Assembly (NCBI GenBank): GCA_947174885.1
Contig: CAMWKO010000001.1
Coordinates: 186,001 to 250,000, forward strand
DNA from: an uncultured Clostridia bacterium
Lineage (GTDB): Bacteria > Bacillota > Clostridia > Lachnospirales > Lachnospiraceae
DNA length: 64,000 nt
Direction of reading: 5' to 3'
In this document: one piece after another, positions 19,704 through 28,353 of the stretch
Position numbering within the stretch: the stretch's first letter is position 1
Layout: the number at the start of each line of letters is the position of its first letter
Translations under genes and position numbers: made by a program
Notes under the pieces: generated by a model
Seen by the model: the letters and a program-made list of their open reading frames with translations, nothing else
The model's database searches: none
Told to the model about the DNA's origin: nothing

Positions 19704-21113
19704 ATGGAAGAAATAGAAAAATTGGTTTATGAAGCAAAAAATGGCGATGAAGAATCCTTTAATAAACTTTATGCACTTACTGAAAAAATGGTATGGTTTA
19801 CATGTATCTCTCTGCTGAAAAATGAAGAAGATGCAAAGGATGCAATGCAAAACACATACATAACAGCTTTTATGAAACTAAAAACCCTTACGGACAACAA
19901 AAAGTTTTGTGGGTGGATTAAAAGAATTGCAGTAAATAAGTGCAAGGATTATTTTAAAAGCAGGGCAGTATATAATTCTGTCGAGGAAGAAGTTGAAAAC
20001 TTTACCGAAGCTGAAGAGGTTATATTGCCGGAGGAGTATATAACCAGAGATGAGAATAGGAGTATTATCCTTTCTCTTATGGAAAATAACCTGTCATTTA
20101 TACAATATCAGACAGCGATTATGTACTATTTTGACGAGATGACAATTGATGAAATTGCAGAGATTTTTGAGTGCCCAAAGGGTACTGTAATGTCAAGGCT
20201 TAACCTTGCAAGGTCAAAAATGAAAAAGGTAATTACTGAGTATGAAGAAAAAAATAGTGACAGGCTGTATGCTTTTGCACCAGTTCCGTTATTTGCTTTA
20301 CTTTTTAAGCATCAGGCAGATAGTCTTATTGTACCAAGTATAAATATTACGATTCCGGGAAATGTGGTTATGGCAAATACAGGCATTTTATCACAAGGTG
20401 CCGCAAATATAGCTAAAAAAGGAGGAATAAAAATGTTAGAAACTTTAAAAGCAAAAATTATTGCCGCAATATGTGCTTTGGTAGTGGTTGGTGGAGGAAT
20501 TGCTTTTGCTGTTATATTATCAGAGAGTGATTCAGATAATAACATCAGTTCAGAAGCTGGTACATCAAAAACAGCTGAAAAAGACACAACACAGGCTGAA
20601 AAAGACACAGAAGATGATGATGAAGATACAATATATGTTGAATATAATATGATGGATGTGAGATACACGCTTCCAATGATGCATACATTTACTCAAGTAT
20701 CGACCAAGGTACATGACAGCTCAGAGCTGTATATATTAATGAGTTGTCTTTTTGACAGAGTGGATGATTTGGATAAGATTCTTGAAGAGAATAAAGAAAG
20801 ATTAGGTTTGGATGTTAGAATCCAATTCTTGAACAGAGAATATGTAATTGATTATTCAGAGGAATATACTACAAAAACGGGAATAAAGGGTATAAAGTAT
20901 GAGGGACATTTTGTTGATGATACCTCATACTATCCCTCATACTATTTCTATTCATTTGTATTTAATTCAGATGAAGAGTCATATCAATATATTGGATTTA
21001 GTTCAGACCAGATAGTCGGACACGATGAAGATGAATTTAATTTGGATGAAATAATGAGAAAGATTAAAACAACTATGGATCAATCAATAGATACAATAAG
21101 GATAGATGATTAA
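19704..21113 (+). CDS. ECF-type sigma factor fused to a membrane-anchored extracytoplasmic domain
   Basis: From ATG 19704 (about 469 residues); the longer frame from 19605 adds an unlikely basic extension. Sigma region 2 spans about 15-85 (ESFNKLYALTEKMVWFTCIS, DAKDAMQNTYITAF), sigma region 4 about 125-180 (MTIDEIAEIFECPKGTVMSR). A linker leads to one membrane segment (IIAAICALVVVGGGIAFAV, about 250-270), then an acidic Ser/Thr-rich stalk and a globular external domain. The sigma factor is thus tethered to the membrane and may be held there until released, in place of a separate anti-sigma factor. A strong ribosome site with ATG 20433 lies just before the membrane segment in the same frame. 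Target promoters unknown. Confidence 0.8.
   Translation: MEEIEKLVYEAKNGDEESFNKLYALTEKMVWFTCISLLKNEEDAKDAMQNTYITAFMKLKTLTDNKKFCGWIKRIAVNKCKDYFKSRAVYNSVEEEVENFTEAEEVILPEEYITRDENRSIILSLMENNLSFIQYQTAIMYYFDEMTIDEIAEIFECPKGTVMSRLNLARSKMKKVITEYEEKNSDRLYAFAPVPLFALLFKHQADSLIVPSINITIPGNVVMANTGILSQGAANIAKKGGIKMLETLKAKIIAAICALVVVGGGIAFAVILSESDSDNNISSEAGTSKTAEKDTTQAEKDTEDDDEDTIYVEYNMMDVRYTLPMMHTFTQVSTKVHDSSELYILMSCLFDRVDDLDKILEENKERLGLDVRIQFLNREYVIDYSEEYTTKTGIKGIKYEGHFVDDTSYYPSYYFYSFVFNSDEESYQYIGFSSDQIVGHDEDEFNLDEIMRKIKTTMDQSIDTIRIDD
20421..20435 (+). promoter_or_regulatory. Internal ribosome binding site and start codon inside the sigma-factor gene
   Basis: GGAGG at 20421-20425 is followed after 7 bases by ATG 20433 in the same frame. 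Translation from here would give a separate protein beginning MLETLKAKIIAAICALVVVG, a membrane anchor plus the external domain without the sigma part. Confidence 0.5.
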
Positions 21114-21540
21114 AAATATAAATGATGAATATAACACCGAGTTGAGAAGCAACTCGGTGTGCCGAGTGAATAAAATCTCTGATTTTATACACGAGGCTGT
21201 AGTGATATTGAAATTATGTTATATAACACCGAGTTGAGAAGCAACTCGGTGTGCCGAGAGGATGTATGCTAATCGGACCATGTATAAACCTTCAGTTTAT
21301 GCCCTCACCCATAAAATTGGCAAGCAATTTTATGGGTGATTTTATACATGAGGCTATAGTGATATTAATTTCATGTTATAATAGGCTCGTGAATAAAGCT
21401 TAGCTTTATGAGATTAGCACATAAATTGCCTTGCAATTTTATGGTATAATGTCATCGTGAGTAAGCACAAGTCTTACGCACTCGCCCCATAAATCGCTTT
21501 GCGATTTTATGGTATTATCTAAATTGTAAAAATAATTGGA
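21114..21540. repeat. Mosaic of intergenic hairpin repeats
   Basis: Two identical hairpins (ACACCGAGTTG, loop, CAACTCGGTGT) occur at 21134-21160 and 21226-21252. A second module of about 40 bases (TTTATACACGAGGCTGTAGT type) occurs near 21184-21224 and again near 21340-21380 with a few changes. Further hairpins of one family follow: CCCATAAAATTG/CAATTTTATGGG near 21308-21336, CATAAATTGC/GCAATTTTATG near 21421-21443, ATAAATCGC/GCGATTTTAT near 21488-21510. The whole gap is built from such units and holds no gene. It resembles REP/BIME-like interspersed repeats. Confidence 0.75.
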
Positions 21541-21548
21541 ATACTGTT

Positions 21549-21941
21549 ATGAATAAAATGAAAAAAAGAGCTGCTTATTTTATAATATTTATATTTTTAT
21601 TAATTATCGAGATATTAATAGCACTGTATATCCATGATAATTTTGTAAGACCTTATATAGGTGATGTACTTGTTGTTATTTTGATTTATACCTTTTTAAG
21701 GACTTTTATTCCTGACAAGATAAAATTAATGCCATTGTATATATTTATATTTGCAGTAGTAGTTGAAATTCTGCAATATTTTAGAATTGTAGAAATATTA
21801 GGCTTTCAAAATAATATATTTATGTCGGTATTAATTGGTTCTGTTTTTGATATTAAGGATATTATATGTTATGGCATAGGATGTATAATATTGGGGATAT
21901 ATGAGCTGATTTTATCATTGAAATCCTGCAATATTTATTGA
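21549..21941 (+). CDS. DUF2809 membrane protein
   Basis: 130 residues with four membrane helices. The motif between helices (IHDNFVRPYIGDVLVVILIY) and the central VVEILQYFRIVEILG match the DUF2809 family, whose members are small bacterial membrane proteins of unknown function. The upstream ribosome site is weak. Confidence 0.75.
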   Translation: MNKMKKRAAYFIIFIFLLIIEILIALYIHDNFVRPYIGDVLVVILIYTFLRTFIPDKIKLMPLYIFIFAVVVEILQYFRIVEILGFQNNIFMSVLIGSVFDIKDIICYGIGCIILGIYELILSLKSCNIY

Positions 21942-22120
21942 AAAAAGTATTTGCCTTATTTGTGAGAGAATTGCTTTTAACACCGAAAAATGAATTATTG
22001 GTAAATGGAGATACACATTTTTATTGGCATTTGTTTCCAATAGTGAGTGAAGGTTTGGAAAAGCTTGCTCTGGCAGTTCCAATGATTTTAAAACTGCTTG
22101 GATTTGATATTTCAAAATGA
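21938..22120 (+). CDS. Possible small protein overlapping the end of DUF2809 gene
   Basis: 60 codons from TTG 21938, overlapping the previous stop. Reads KKVFALFVRELLLTPKNELL and ends AVPMILKLLGFDISK. No good ribosome site except possible coupling through the stop/start overlap. It may be a true small gene or a fragment. Not recognised. Confidence 0.3.
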   Translation: MKKVFALFVRELLLTPKNELLVNGDTHFYWHLFPIVSEGLEKLALAVPMILKLLGFDISK

Positions 22121-22178
22121 TTTTCGTTGTATCCGCTTTATGCGTGGACGGGAGGATTATAATAGATTTATGTTAGCG

Positions 22179-22245
22179 GTAAAAATTACAAGATTTCCAG
22201 TAAAAATTACAAGATAATCTTATAGATAAAAAAACTGTATATAAT
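22179..22245 (+). promoter_or_regulatory. lanA promoter with LytTR-type direct repeats
   Basis: GTAAAAATTACAAGAT occurs at 22179-22194 and again at 22200-22215, a period of exactly 21 bases (two helix turns). The core ATTACA copies are 22185-22190 and 22206-22211. A TATAAT -10 box lies at 22240-22245, 28 bases after the second core. The -35 position (ATCTTA, near 22217) is poor, as expected of an activator-dependent promoter. LytTR/AgrA regulators bind paired direct repeats with this period. The same layout is found before agrD at 28264-28324. Confidence 0.8.
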
Positions 22246-22277
22246 CGAACTATCAAATGAGAAAGGAGGAAACAGAG

Positions 22278-22394
22278 ATGAGAGAAGCTTATGAAGTAAC
22301 TCAGGAAGAATTAGAGCAGGCAACTGGAGCAGAAAAGGGATGGCTTAAGACCTTTACAGATGATTGTCCAAATTCAATCGTTGTTTGCTGCTAA
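22278..22394 (+). CDS. lanA: Class II lanthipeptide precursor (lacticin 481/ruminococcin A-like)
   Basis: 38 residues behind AAAGGAGG. The leader MREAYEVTQEELEQATGA has the acidic ELEQ segment and a double-glycine-type GA cleavage site. The predicted 20-residue core is KGWLKTFTDDCPNSIVVCC preceded by Glu. It has Thr7, Thr9 and Ser15 and Cys12, Cys19, Cys20 (core numbering), which allows three lanthionine rings. Thr7-Cys12 has the same spacing as ring A of lacticin 481, and LKT...C...CC resembles ruminococcin A. The C-terminal part is shorter than in known members. The LanM gene follows after 141 bases. No ORF of this length is long enough for automatic callers, so it is easily missed. The rings and cleavage are predicted, not shown. 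Confidence 0.85.
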   Translation: MREAYEVTQEELEQATGAEKGWLKTFTDDCPNSIVVCC

Positions 22395-22477
22395 TTTCCG
22401 ATAGGAAAATTATGATTATGTAGCATAATATTTACATATAAATGATTAAATTTGGGTTTAATATATGCTACTAATCC

Positions 22478-22512
22478 AAGGGCACTATTGTTTTAAGAAC
22501 AGTAGTGCCTTT
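22478..22512 (+). terminator. Attenuator-like hairpin between lanA and lanM
   Basis: AAGGGCACTATTGTT pairs with AACAGTAGTGCCTT around a 5-base loop, with one bulge and one G-U pair. The following T-run is short (TTTCTT). It could lower lanM transcription relative to lanA or protect the lanA mRNA 3' end, an arrangement common in lantibiotic operons. Confidence 0.6.
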
Positions 22513-22535
22513 CTTGAAAGGAAGGTACGAAAAAG

Positions 22536-25500
22536 ATGTATATGGAAAGACTTAAATCGGCTGCTTATATTAATGAGAGAATACATACTATTAATACATA
22601 TGATAATGATATAAAAAATCAATGGATAAAGATTGTAAAGCTGCCAGAGGAATATAAAAATTCATATTATCAGGTATATAATAAGAATGAAAAAGATTTT
22701 TTTTGTTGTTTAAATGAAGATTATAAATATGAAAATAAGGATTGGAAATGGCTTAATATAATAGAAGATTTTTTAAGGCATTTGGAATTGAAGTATGTTG
22801 AAGAAATAAGTTTTTCGGAGGAATTGTTAAATCATCCCTTTTTTGTATTTGCAAATATATTTGCTTTGTATGTAAAAGATACGGAACAATTCACTAATAA
22901 AGCAATATTTGAATCCGCAATGGAGAAAATTGCTACCATTGTACTGGAAAAATCTACAAAAATACTATTAGAGGAGCTATACATCTATAAGGAGAAATGT
23001 AAAAGTGAGGATAGTGCCAAATGTTATAAAGAATATTGTGATTTGTTAAAAGATAAAGATATAGTAGAAGAACTGTTTTATAAATATCCTTTAATGTTTA
23101 GAATTATTATAGAAGAGTCTTATAAGGCAATAGAGTTTTATAAAGCTGTAGAAGTGAATTTTTTAAATGATTATCAAGAAATACAAAAAAGATTTAATAT
23201 ATCAGGAGAACTGCAAAAGGTAGAAAATAATGTTGGAGATTCACATAGAGGAAAACAACAGGTGCTTGTATTCCATTTTAAAGAGGGAAAACTGCTGTAT
23301 AAGCCTAGAAATTTAGGTGTAGATGAAAAATTTATAAAAGTAATTGATTATGTTAATAATGCAATGAGAAGCGATTTGAAATATGCAAAAGTGTATAATC
23401 GTGATAAATATGGTTGGCAGGAATTTATTGAAAATATAGCTTGTGAATCGAATGAACAAGTAAAAAAATATTATTATAAAATAGGTATATTTTCGGCAAT
23501 TTTTTATATATTAATGGCTTCTGATATGCACATGGAAAATATTGTATGCAGCTTAGATTCTCCTGTTTTTATTGACTTAGAATCCTTATTCCAATGTTAT
23601 AAGGGAAAAGAACTGACAGGAAAAGATGTATATGAAAATATCGGAGAAGTACTTATGGAATCAGTATTATCAACCTGTCTGTTCCCGGGAAATATGAATT
23701 TGTCCAATGGAAGAGATTTAAGTGGAATTACAGGATGTGGGGGACAAATTATTCCTAAAGGAAAATATGCATTTATAAATAAGTACACATCAGATATGAG
23801 AATTATCAGACAGGACTATGTTACAGAAGATAAAAAAAATATACCTGTACTTAATGGTATAAGAATTAATCCTAGAAACTATACGGATGAAATTATAAGT
23901 GGTTTTGAGGATATGTACGATTTTATACAGAATAATAAAGAGGTTTTTGTAAAGCAGGGAGGTTTAATAGAGGAATTTTTTGATTGTCCCGTAAGAACAA
24001 TTATGCGTAATACAGCAAATTATTCAGTGCTGTTAAAGGCTTCAACTGAATCTAAATATATGTCAAATGCAGCTATGCGAAATCAATTATTTGATAGATT
24101 ATGGGTAATAACAGAAAGTAAAAAAGAGTTTAGATATATTGTTCCAAATGAAATTGAGGATTTACTATTAGGGGATGTCCCTTATTTTTATACATATATC
24201 AATTCTTCTTATTTATATAATAGTAAGGGAGAAATTATTAATGAATATCAAATTACATCAATGTATCTAAAAGTAATACAGAAGATAGAGGCAATGGATA
24301 ATTATGATAAGTATAATCAGATAGAATTTATAAAAAAATCAATGGCTGAACCAATAAAAAGATGGGAACTAAAAGAAGTAAAAAAAGATTATTCAAATAT
24401 TATCCATAACAGAAAAAATATAATTTATAAGAAACAAATACTTGAACTATGCAGGCAGATATTTAATGAAATAGAGGAGATGGCTTATTACGAGGATAAA
24501 AATAAAAAGAATGAGATTGGATGGATTGATTTAAGAATTAATAGTGGTGGACAGTGGACTTTCATGCCTATGGATAATACTTTATATGAGGGTACAATGG
24601 GAATTGCAATAGTGCTTGCACAATTATATTTATTGACAGATGAAATGAAATACATAAAAATGTTGAAAAGAATTTTAAAATCATCAGATAAATATGATAG
24701 TAATTATAGGGATGAAAAAGAATTATCAGCTTATAATGGTTGTGTTTCATCTGCTTATTGTTATTACTATATAGGAGAGGTTTTAGGGGAAGAAAATCTG
24801 AAAAAGAGGGCAATAAATTTAATAATTTCATGTGAAGATATTATTATTAATGATTCAACTTATGATATTATATCAGGAAGTGCAGGAGCCTTAATTGTTG
24901 CATTAAGAATATACGAAAAAGAACACATGAATAAATTGCTGGATTTTGCAATAAAATGTGGAAATCATCTTTTGAATCATGCAATTAATAAAGATGGTAT
25001 ATATGGTTGGCATACTTTAGCAGAAAATAATATGATTTTAGCAGGAATGTCACATGGCAATGCAGGAATTGCCTGGGCGCTTATGGAATTGTATGGAATA
25101 ACTAAAGACAAAAAATATTTTGATAGTGCCACTAAAGCAATAGAATATGAAAATACCTTATATAATAGAGAAGATAATAATTGGACAGATATGCGAAATC
25201 GTGAAAACCGAATAAAGAAAGGCTTTCCGGAACCGGTAAATTGGTGCCATGGTGCCCCGGGAATCGGACTTAGCAGGATTTTTTGCAAAAAGATATGTGA
25301 CAGATATATTTCAAATGAAGAAATAAGAAAAGCAATAGAAAAAACCATAAAAGACGGATTTGGTGGAAGTGATTGCATATGTCATGGTTCTTTTGGAAAT
25401 CTTGAAATTCTGTTAGAGGCAGCAAATTATTATAAGAATACAGATTATTTGCAATATGCACAAAATATAGCCTTTGAGTTGATAAATGAGTCAAAGCGAA

Positions 25501-25637
25501 ATGGATGGATTTGTGGTATTCCACAGAAAACATTAGTACCCGGATTTATGGCCGGATTAAGTGGAATTGCTTATGGACTATTAAGAGTATGTGATCCTGT
25601 AAATGTGCCTAATGTGTTAGCATTTGAATTACCGTAG
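22536..25637 (+). CDS. lanM: Class II lanthipeptide synthetase LanM
   Basis: 1033 residues, normal for LanM. The N-terminal two thirds form the DUF4135 kinase-like dehydratase: GKLLYKPRNLG near residue 250, ASDMHMENIVCSLDSPVFID near 330, then the long helical part. This domain phosphorylates and dehydrates Ser/Thr of the precursor. From about residue 660 the LanC-like cyclase domain follows, with the zinc ligands Cys904 (NWCHGAPG) and Cys949-His950 (DCICHGSFGN), plus MSHGNAGIAWAL. All key motifs are intact. The substrate is the peptide encoded at 22278-22394. Unlike many clusters there is no LanT or LanFEG next to it. Confidence 0.95.
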   Translation: MYMERLKSAAYINERIHTINTYDNDIKNQWIKIVKLPEEYKNSYYQVYNKNEKDFFCCLNEDYKYENKDWKWLNIIEDFLRHLELKYVEEISFSEELLNHPFFVFANIFALYVKDTEQFTNKAIFESAMEKIATIVLEKSTKILLEELYIYKEKCKSEDSAKCYKEYCDLLKDKDIVEELFYKYPLMFRIIIEESYKAIEFYKAVEVNFLNDYQEIQKRFNISGELQKVENNVGDSHRGKQQVLVFHFKEGKLLYKPRNLGVDEKFIKVIDYVNNAMRSDLKYAKVYNRDKYGWQEFIENIACESNEQVKKYYYKIGIFSAIFYILMASDMHMENIVCSLDSPVFIDLESLFQCYKGKELTGKDVYENIGEVLMESVLSTCLFPGNMNLSNGRDLSGITGCGGQIIPKGKYAFINKYTSDMRIIRQDYVTEDKKNIPVLNGIRINPRNYTDEIISGFEDMYDFIQNNKEVFVKQGGLIEEFFDCPVRTIMRNTANYSVLLKASTESKYMSNAAMRNQLFDRLWVITESKKEFRYIVPNEIEDLLLGDVPYFYTYINSSYLYNSKGEIINEYQITSMYLKVIQKIEAMDNYDKYNQIEFIKKSMAEPIKRWELKEVKKDYSNIIHNRKNIIYKKQILELCRQIFNEIEEMAYYEDKNKKNEIGWIDLRINSGGQWTFMPMDNTLYEGTMGIAIVLAQLYLLTDEMKYIKMLKRILKSSDKYDSNYRDEKELSAYNGCVSSAYCYYYIGEVLGEENLKKRAINLIISCEDIIINDSTYDIISGSAGALIVALRIYEKEHMNKLLDFAIKCGNHLLNHAINKDGIYGWHTLAENNMILAGMSHGNAGIAWALMELYGITKDKKYFDSATKAIEYENTLYNREDNNWTDMRNRENRIKKGFPEPVNWCHGAPGIGLSRIFCKKICDRYISNEEIRKAIEKTIKDGFGGSDCICHGSFGNLEILLEAANYYKNTDYLQYAQNIAFELINESKRNGWICGIPQKTLVPGFMAGLSGIAYGLLRVCDPVNVPNVLAFELP

Positions 25638-25898
25638 TAAAAAATATTTGAAAAAGATACATAAAATATACAATGGAGATTAGCCATAATGTAGGTTAAA
25701 ATAAAAATATTAATGTATATAGTTTTTTACAAAATGGTTTGCTTTTTTAGTATAAAGAAGTTTACAAATAAAATAGTGATAAAATAATAGTAAGAATAAA
25801 TCTAATATATGGATAATTTAATATAAAATATATGAGTATGACAAACTGCGAATATGAGTAAAATTGTAAATAAGTTTATTAATGAATGGAGTGGTAGT

Positions 25899-26246
25899 TT
25901 GAATACTCGTATTAGAGAATTGCGTGAACAGCAGGGATTAAGGCAGGATACATTGGCTAATTTTGTTGGGTCTTCGCAACAGACAATTAGTAGGATAGAG
26001 AATGGTAAGTGTGTACCGCCTGTAGATCTGATTGTAAATATTGCAGAATATTTTAAGGTTACAGTAGATTATATATTATGCTTATCCGATACAAAGAGAA
26101 ATTTAGAGGTACAACTGAAAATTAACAGGGAAATAGATGAATTTTATGAACTTGTATCAGCTTACAAGGATTTAAATAATGAGAACAGAGAGACTATAAC
26201 AATTTTATTAAAGCGCCTGAGAGAAGTACAGAAAGTGGGGAGTTAA
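25899..26246 (+). CDS. XRE-family transcriptional regulator
   Basis: A Cro/CI-type helix-turn-helix occupies the first 60 residues (RELREQQGLRQDTLANFVGS, QQTISRIENGKCVPPVDLIV, EYFKVTVDYIL), followed by a C-terminal helix. TTG 25899 behind GGAG is preferred; ATG 25854 would add 15 residues but has no ribosome site. A possible promoter (TTTACA at 25761, weak -10) lies in the gap after lanM. The response regulator gene begins one base after its stop, so it is part of the agr-type operon. It may repress or tune the cassette. Confidence 0.8.
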   Translation: MNTRIRELREQQGLRQDTLANFVGSSQQTISRIENGKCVPPVDLIVNIAEYFKVTVDYILCLSDTKRNLEVQLKINREIDEFYELVSAYKDLNNENRETITILLKRLREVQKVGS

Positions 26247-26247
26247 A

Positions 26248-26976
26248 TTGTTAAATATAGCAATTTGTGATGATGATTTAATCTTTGCTTCAAGAATTGA
26301 AACAATACTTTTAGAAATATCAAGATATAGATTAATTGAAATGGATATTGAAGTATATTCTGACGGGTCCGAGCTGTGGAAAGATGTTTTTTCCGGAAAG
26401 GTATTTGATTTATTATATCTTGATATTGAAATGGTACAGTTAAATGGGATAGATGTTGCAAAGAGAATAAGAGAGAATAATACAAGTGTAATAATAATTT
26501 ATATTTCTAACTATGATAATTATTTTATTGAATTATTTGAAGTTGAGCCTTTTAGATTTATTAAGAAACCTGTAGATGAAAAAATATTTTTAAGTTACTT
26601 TGATAAAGCATATGAAAGAATTATTCAAGATGAGGCATATTTTGAATATAAATTTAACAAAATACCACATAAAATATTAACAAAGGATATTATATATTTT
26701 GAAAGTTCAGGAAGACTTATAAAGGTATTGGATACAAATGGTGAAGGAAAATTTTATGGAAAGCTTAATATACTTGAAAGGCAACTACAGTCCGGAAAAA
26801 TTTCTTTTTTGAGAATTCATCAATCTTACTTGGTAAATTATTGCTTTATTAAAGAGATAAGTTTTTCAAAGGTTGTATTAATGGATGGAACGGAGTTACA
26901 GATTAGTGAAGACAGACAAAAGGCAATCCGGGCAAGGTATAATGAGTTGTTGGGAGGAGAATTTTTAGATGGATAA
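26248..26976 (+). CDS. agrA: AgrA-like LytTR response regulator
   Basis: 242 residues from TTG 26248 behind GGGGAG. The receiver domain (1-120) has the acidic pair DDD at 8-10, phospho-acceptor Asp59 (LLYLDIEMV) and Lys near 107 (FIKKPVD). A LytTR DNA-binding domain follows (about 135-235, with ISFLRIHQSYLVNYCFI). LytTR regulators of the AgrA type activate promoters through 21-bp-spaced direct repeats, found here before lanA and agrD. The kinase gene overlaps its end by 8 bases. Confidence 0.9.
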   Translation: MLNIAICDDDLIFASRIETILLEISRYRLIEMDIEVYSDGSELWKDVFSGKVFDLLYLDIEMVQLNGIDVAKRIRENNTSVIIIYISNYDNYFIELFEVEPFRFIKKPVDEKIFLSYFDKAYERIIQDEAYFEYKFNKIPHKILTKDIIYFESSGRLIKVLDTNGEGKFYGKLNILERQLQSGKISFLRIHQSYLVNYCFIKEISFSKVVLMDGTELQISEDRQKAIRARYNELLGGEFLDG

Positions 26977-28258
26977 TATATTATTTTATCTTATTTCATC
27001 AATTTTATTTTTTGCAATTATTAAGGAATCAATGGGCATATTCTTTGTAAATAAGAAAGTACCTTGGTTTTGTTCAATATTGGTTTGGATTACATTTTGC
27101 ATTATTGAAATCATTGGTACAACATATATTACAATTCCTATTTTTAGGTTACTTTTTGATATTGTTTGCGGATTGATTTTCTGTATGATATTATATGCCG
27201 GCAGCTTTAGAAAGAAATTGATTTGGATACTCATAATTAATTTGATGGGTATGATTACCGAGACCATCGTAGGATATATATTTATTTTTATAGGAATAAG
27301 CTTTGAACAAACTTCAATTTTGGGTTCCTTCATTTCAAAAATAATTTTATTAATGATGCTGGCTGTACTAAAAATATTTAATCATGTAAGATTGAAGCAT
27401 GACATTCCCATTACATATTGGTGTGTATTATTTATTATACCATTGGGCAGTATATTTGTTCTAAATACCTTATTTTCGTTGATTGAGTTATCTAAAGATA
27501 AAAATGCTTCTATTTCTGCGGTATTATCATCTGCATTTATTCTTGTTATAAATTTTATAATTATCCATATATATGAAAGGTTATCTGACAGGTTGGAAAT
27601 TCAAAAGCAACAGATAATTTTTAATAAGCAAATTGAGTTATGTAAAAATCAAATTCATGAAAGAGAAGAATCAACCCTAAATATAAGAAATATTAAACAT
27701 GATATGGAAAATCACCTGATTTGTATAAGGGAATATATAGAAAGAGAAGATTGGGGTTATGCAAAAAAGTATATTGAAGATTTATTAAATGGCGAAATTT
27801 ATTTTAAGACAAATTCGTGTATAGATAGCGGAAATATTGTAGTTGATGCTTTGCTGAATTATAAAAACAGTATTATGCAGAAACTAAATATAAAAATGCT
27901 TACCCATATAGAGATACCTTATAATTTAAAATTTAATGATGCAGACATATGTGTTATTTTAGGTAATTGCTTAGATAATTCTATTGAAGCTGTCAACGAG
28001 CTGAAGAATAAAAATGAAAGAATTATTAATGTAGAAATAATATATAGGAAACGCAGTCTGTTGTTAAAAATATCCAATCCTTATCAAGGGAATGTTAAAA
28101 CTGATAATCAGGGAAATTTTATTACTACAAAGTCTGATGCGGAAAGTCACGGAATTGGTCTTAATTCAGTTAAAAAGGCAGCAAAGAAATATGATGGGCT
28201 TGTTAATATTCTATCGGAAAATAAGGTATTTATAGTACAGATACTATTGTATTCTTAG
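26969..28258 (+). CDS. agrC: AgrC-like peptide-sensing histidine kinase
   Basis: 429 residues. Six or seven membrane segments span residues 1-200, the AgrC/ComD sensor layout. A coiled-coil dimerisation segment leads to phospho-acceptor His244 (NIRNIKHDMENHLICIREYI), and the C-terminus is a GHKL ATPase (NCLDNSIEAVNEL, then SHGIGLNSVKKAAKKYDG). It probably binds the cyclic peptide made from AgrD and phosphorylates the adjacent response regulator. Confidence 0.9.
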   Translation: MDNILFYLISSILFFAIIKESMGIFFVNKKVPWFCSILVWITFCIIEIIGTTYITIPIFRLLFDIVCGLIFCMILYAGSFRKKLIWILIINLMGMITETIVGYIFIFIGISFEQTSILGSFISKIILLMMLAVLKIFNHVRLKHDIPITYWCVLFIIPLGSIFVLNTLFSLIELSKDKNASISAVLSSAFILVINFIIIHIYERLSDRLEIQKQQIIFNKQIELCKNQIHEREESTLNIRNIKHDMENHLICIREYIEREDWGYAKKYIEDLLNGEIYFKTNSCIDSGNIVVDALLNYKNSIMQKLNIKMLTHIEIPYNLKFNDADICVILGNCLDNSIEAVNELKNKNERIINVEIIYRKRSLLLKISNPYQGNVKTDNQGNFITTKSDAESHGIGLNSVKKAAKKYDGLVNILSENKVFIVQILLYS

Positions 28259-28263
28259 GAAAA

Positions 28264-28324
28264 ATTACATATAAATTCGTAATTATTACACAATACAGCA
28301 CTTTTAATAGTTTGATGATATAAT
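28264..28324 (+). promoter_or_regulatory. agrD promoter with LytTR-type direct repeats
   Basis: ATTACA occurs at 28264-28269 and at 28285-28290, a period of exactly 21 bases. TATAAT lies at 28319-28324, 28 bases after the second copy. Spacing to the -10 is identical to that at the lanA promoter. The flanks are less conserved than at lanA (AAAATTACAT and AATTATTACA). Confidence 0.75.
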
Positions 28325-28353
28325 TTATCAAAATTAAAGGAGGTATTATAAAC

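Noticed and set aside
21134-21252. Possible CRISPR array from the repeated ACACCGAGTTG units
   Set aside because: Only two copies, each a complete hairpin, with spacing and content unlike repeat-spacer units, and no cas genes.
24568-25533. Minus-strand frames inside lanM
   Set aside because: They are shadows of the intact lanM gene, which carries all catalytic motifs.
25761-25790. LytTR repeat pair upstream of the XRE gene
   Set aside because: TTTACA-like words occur near 25727 and 25761 but their spacing is not 21 bases and the ATTACA core is missing.
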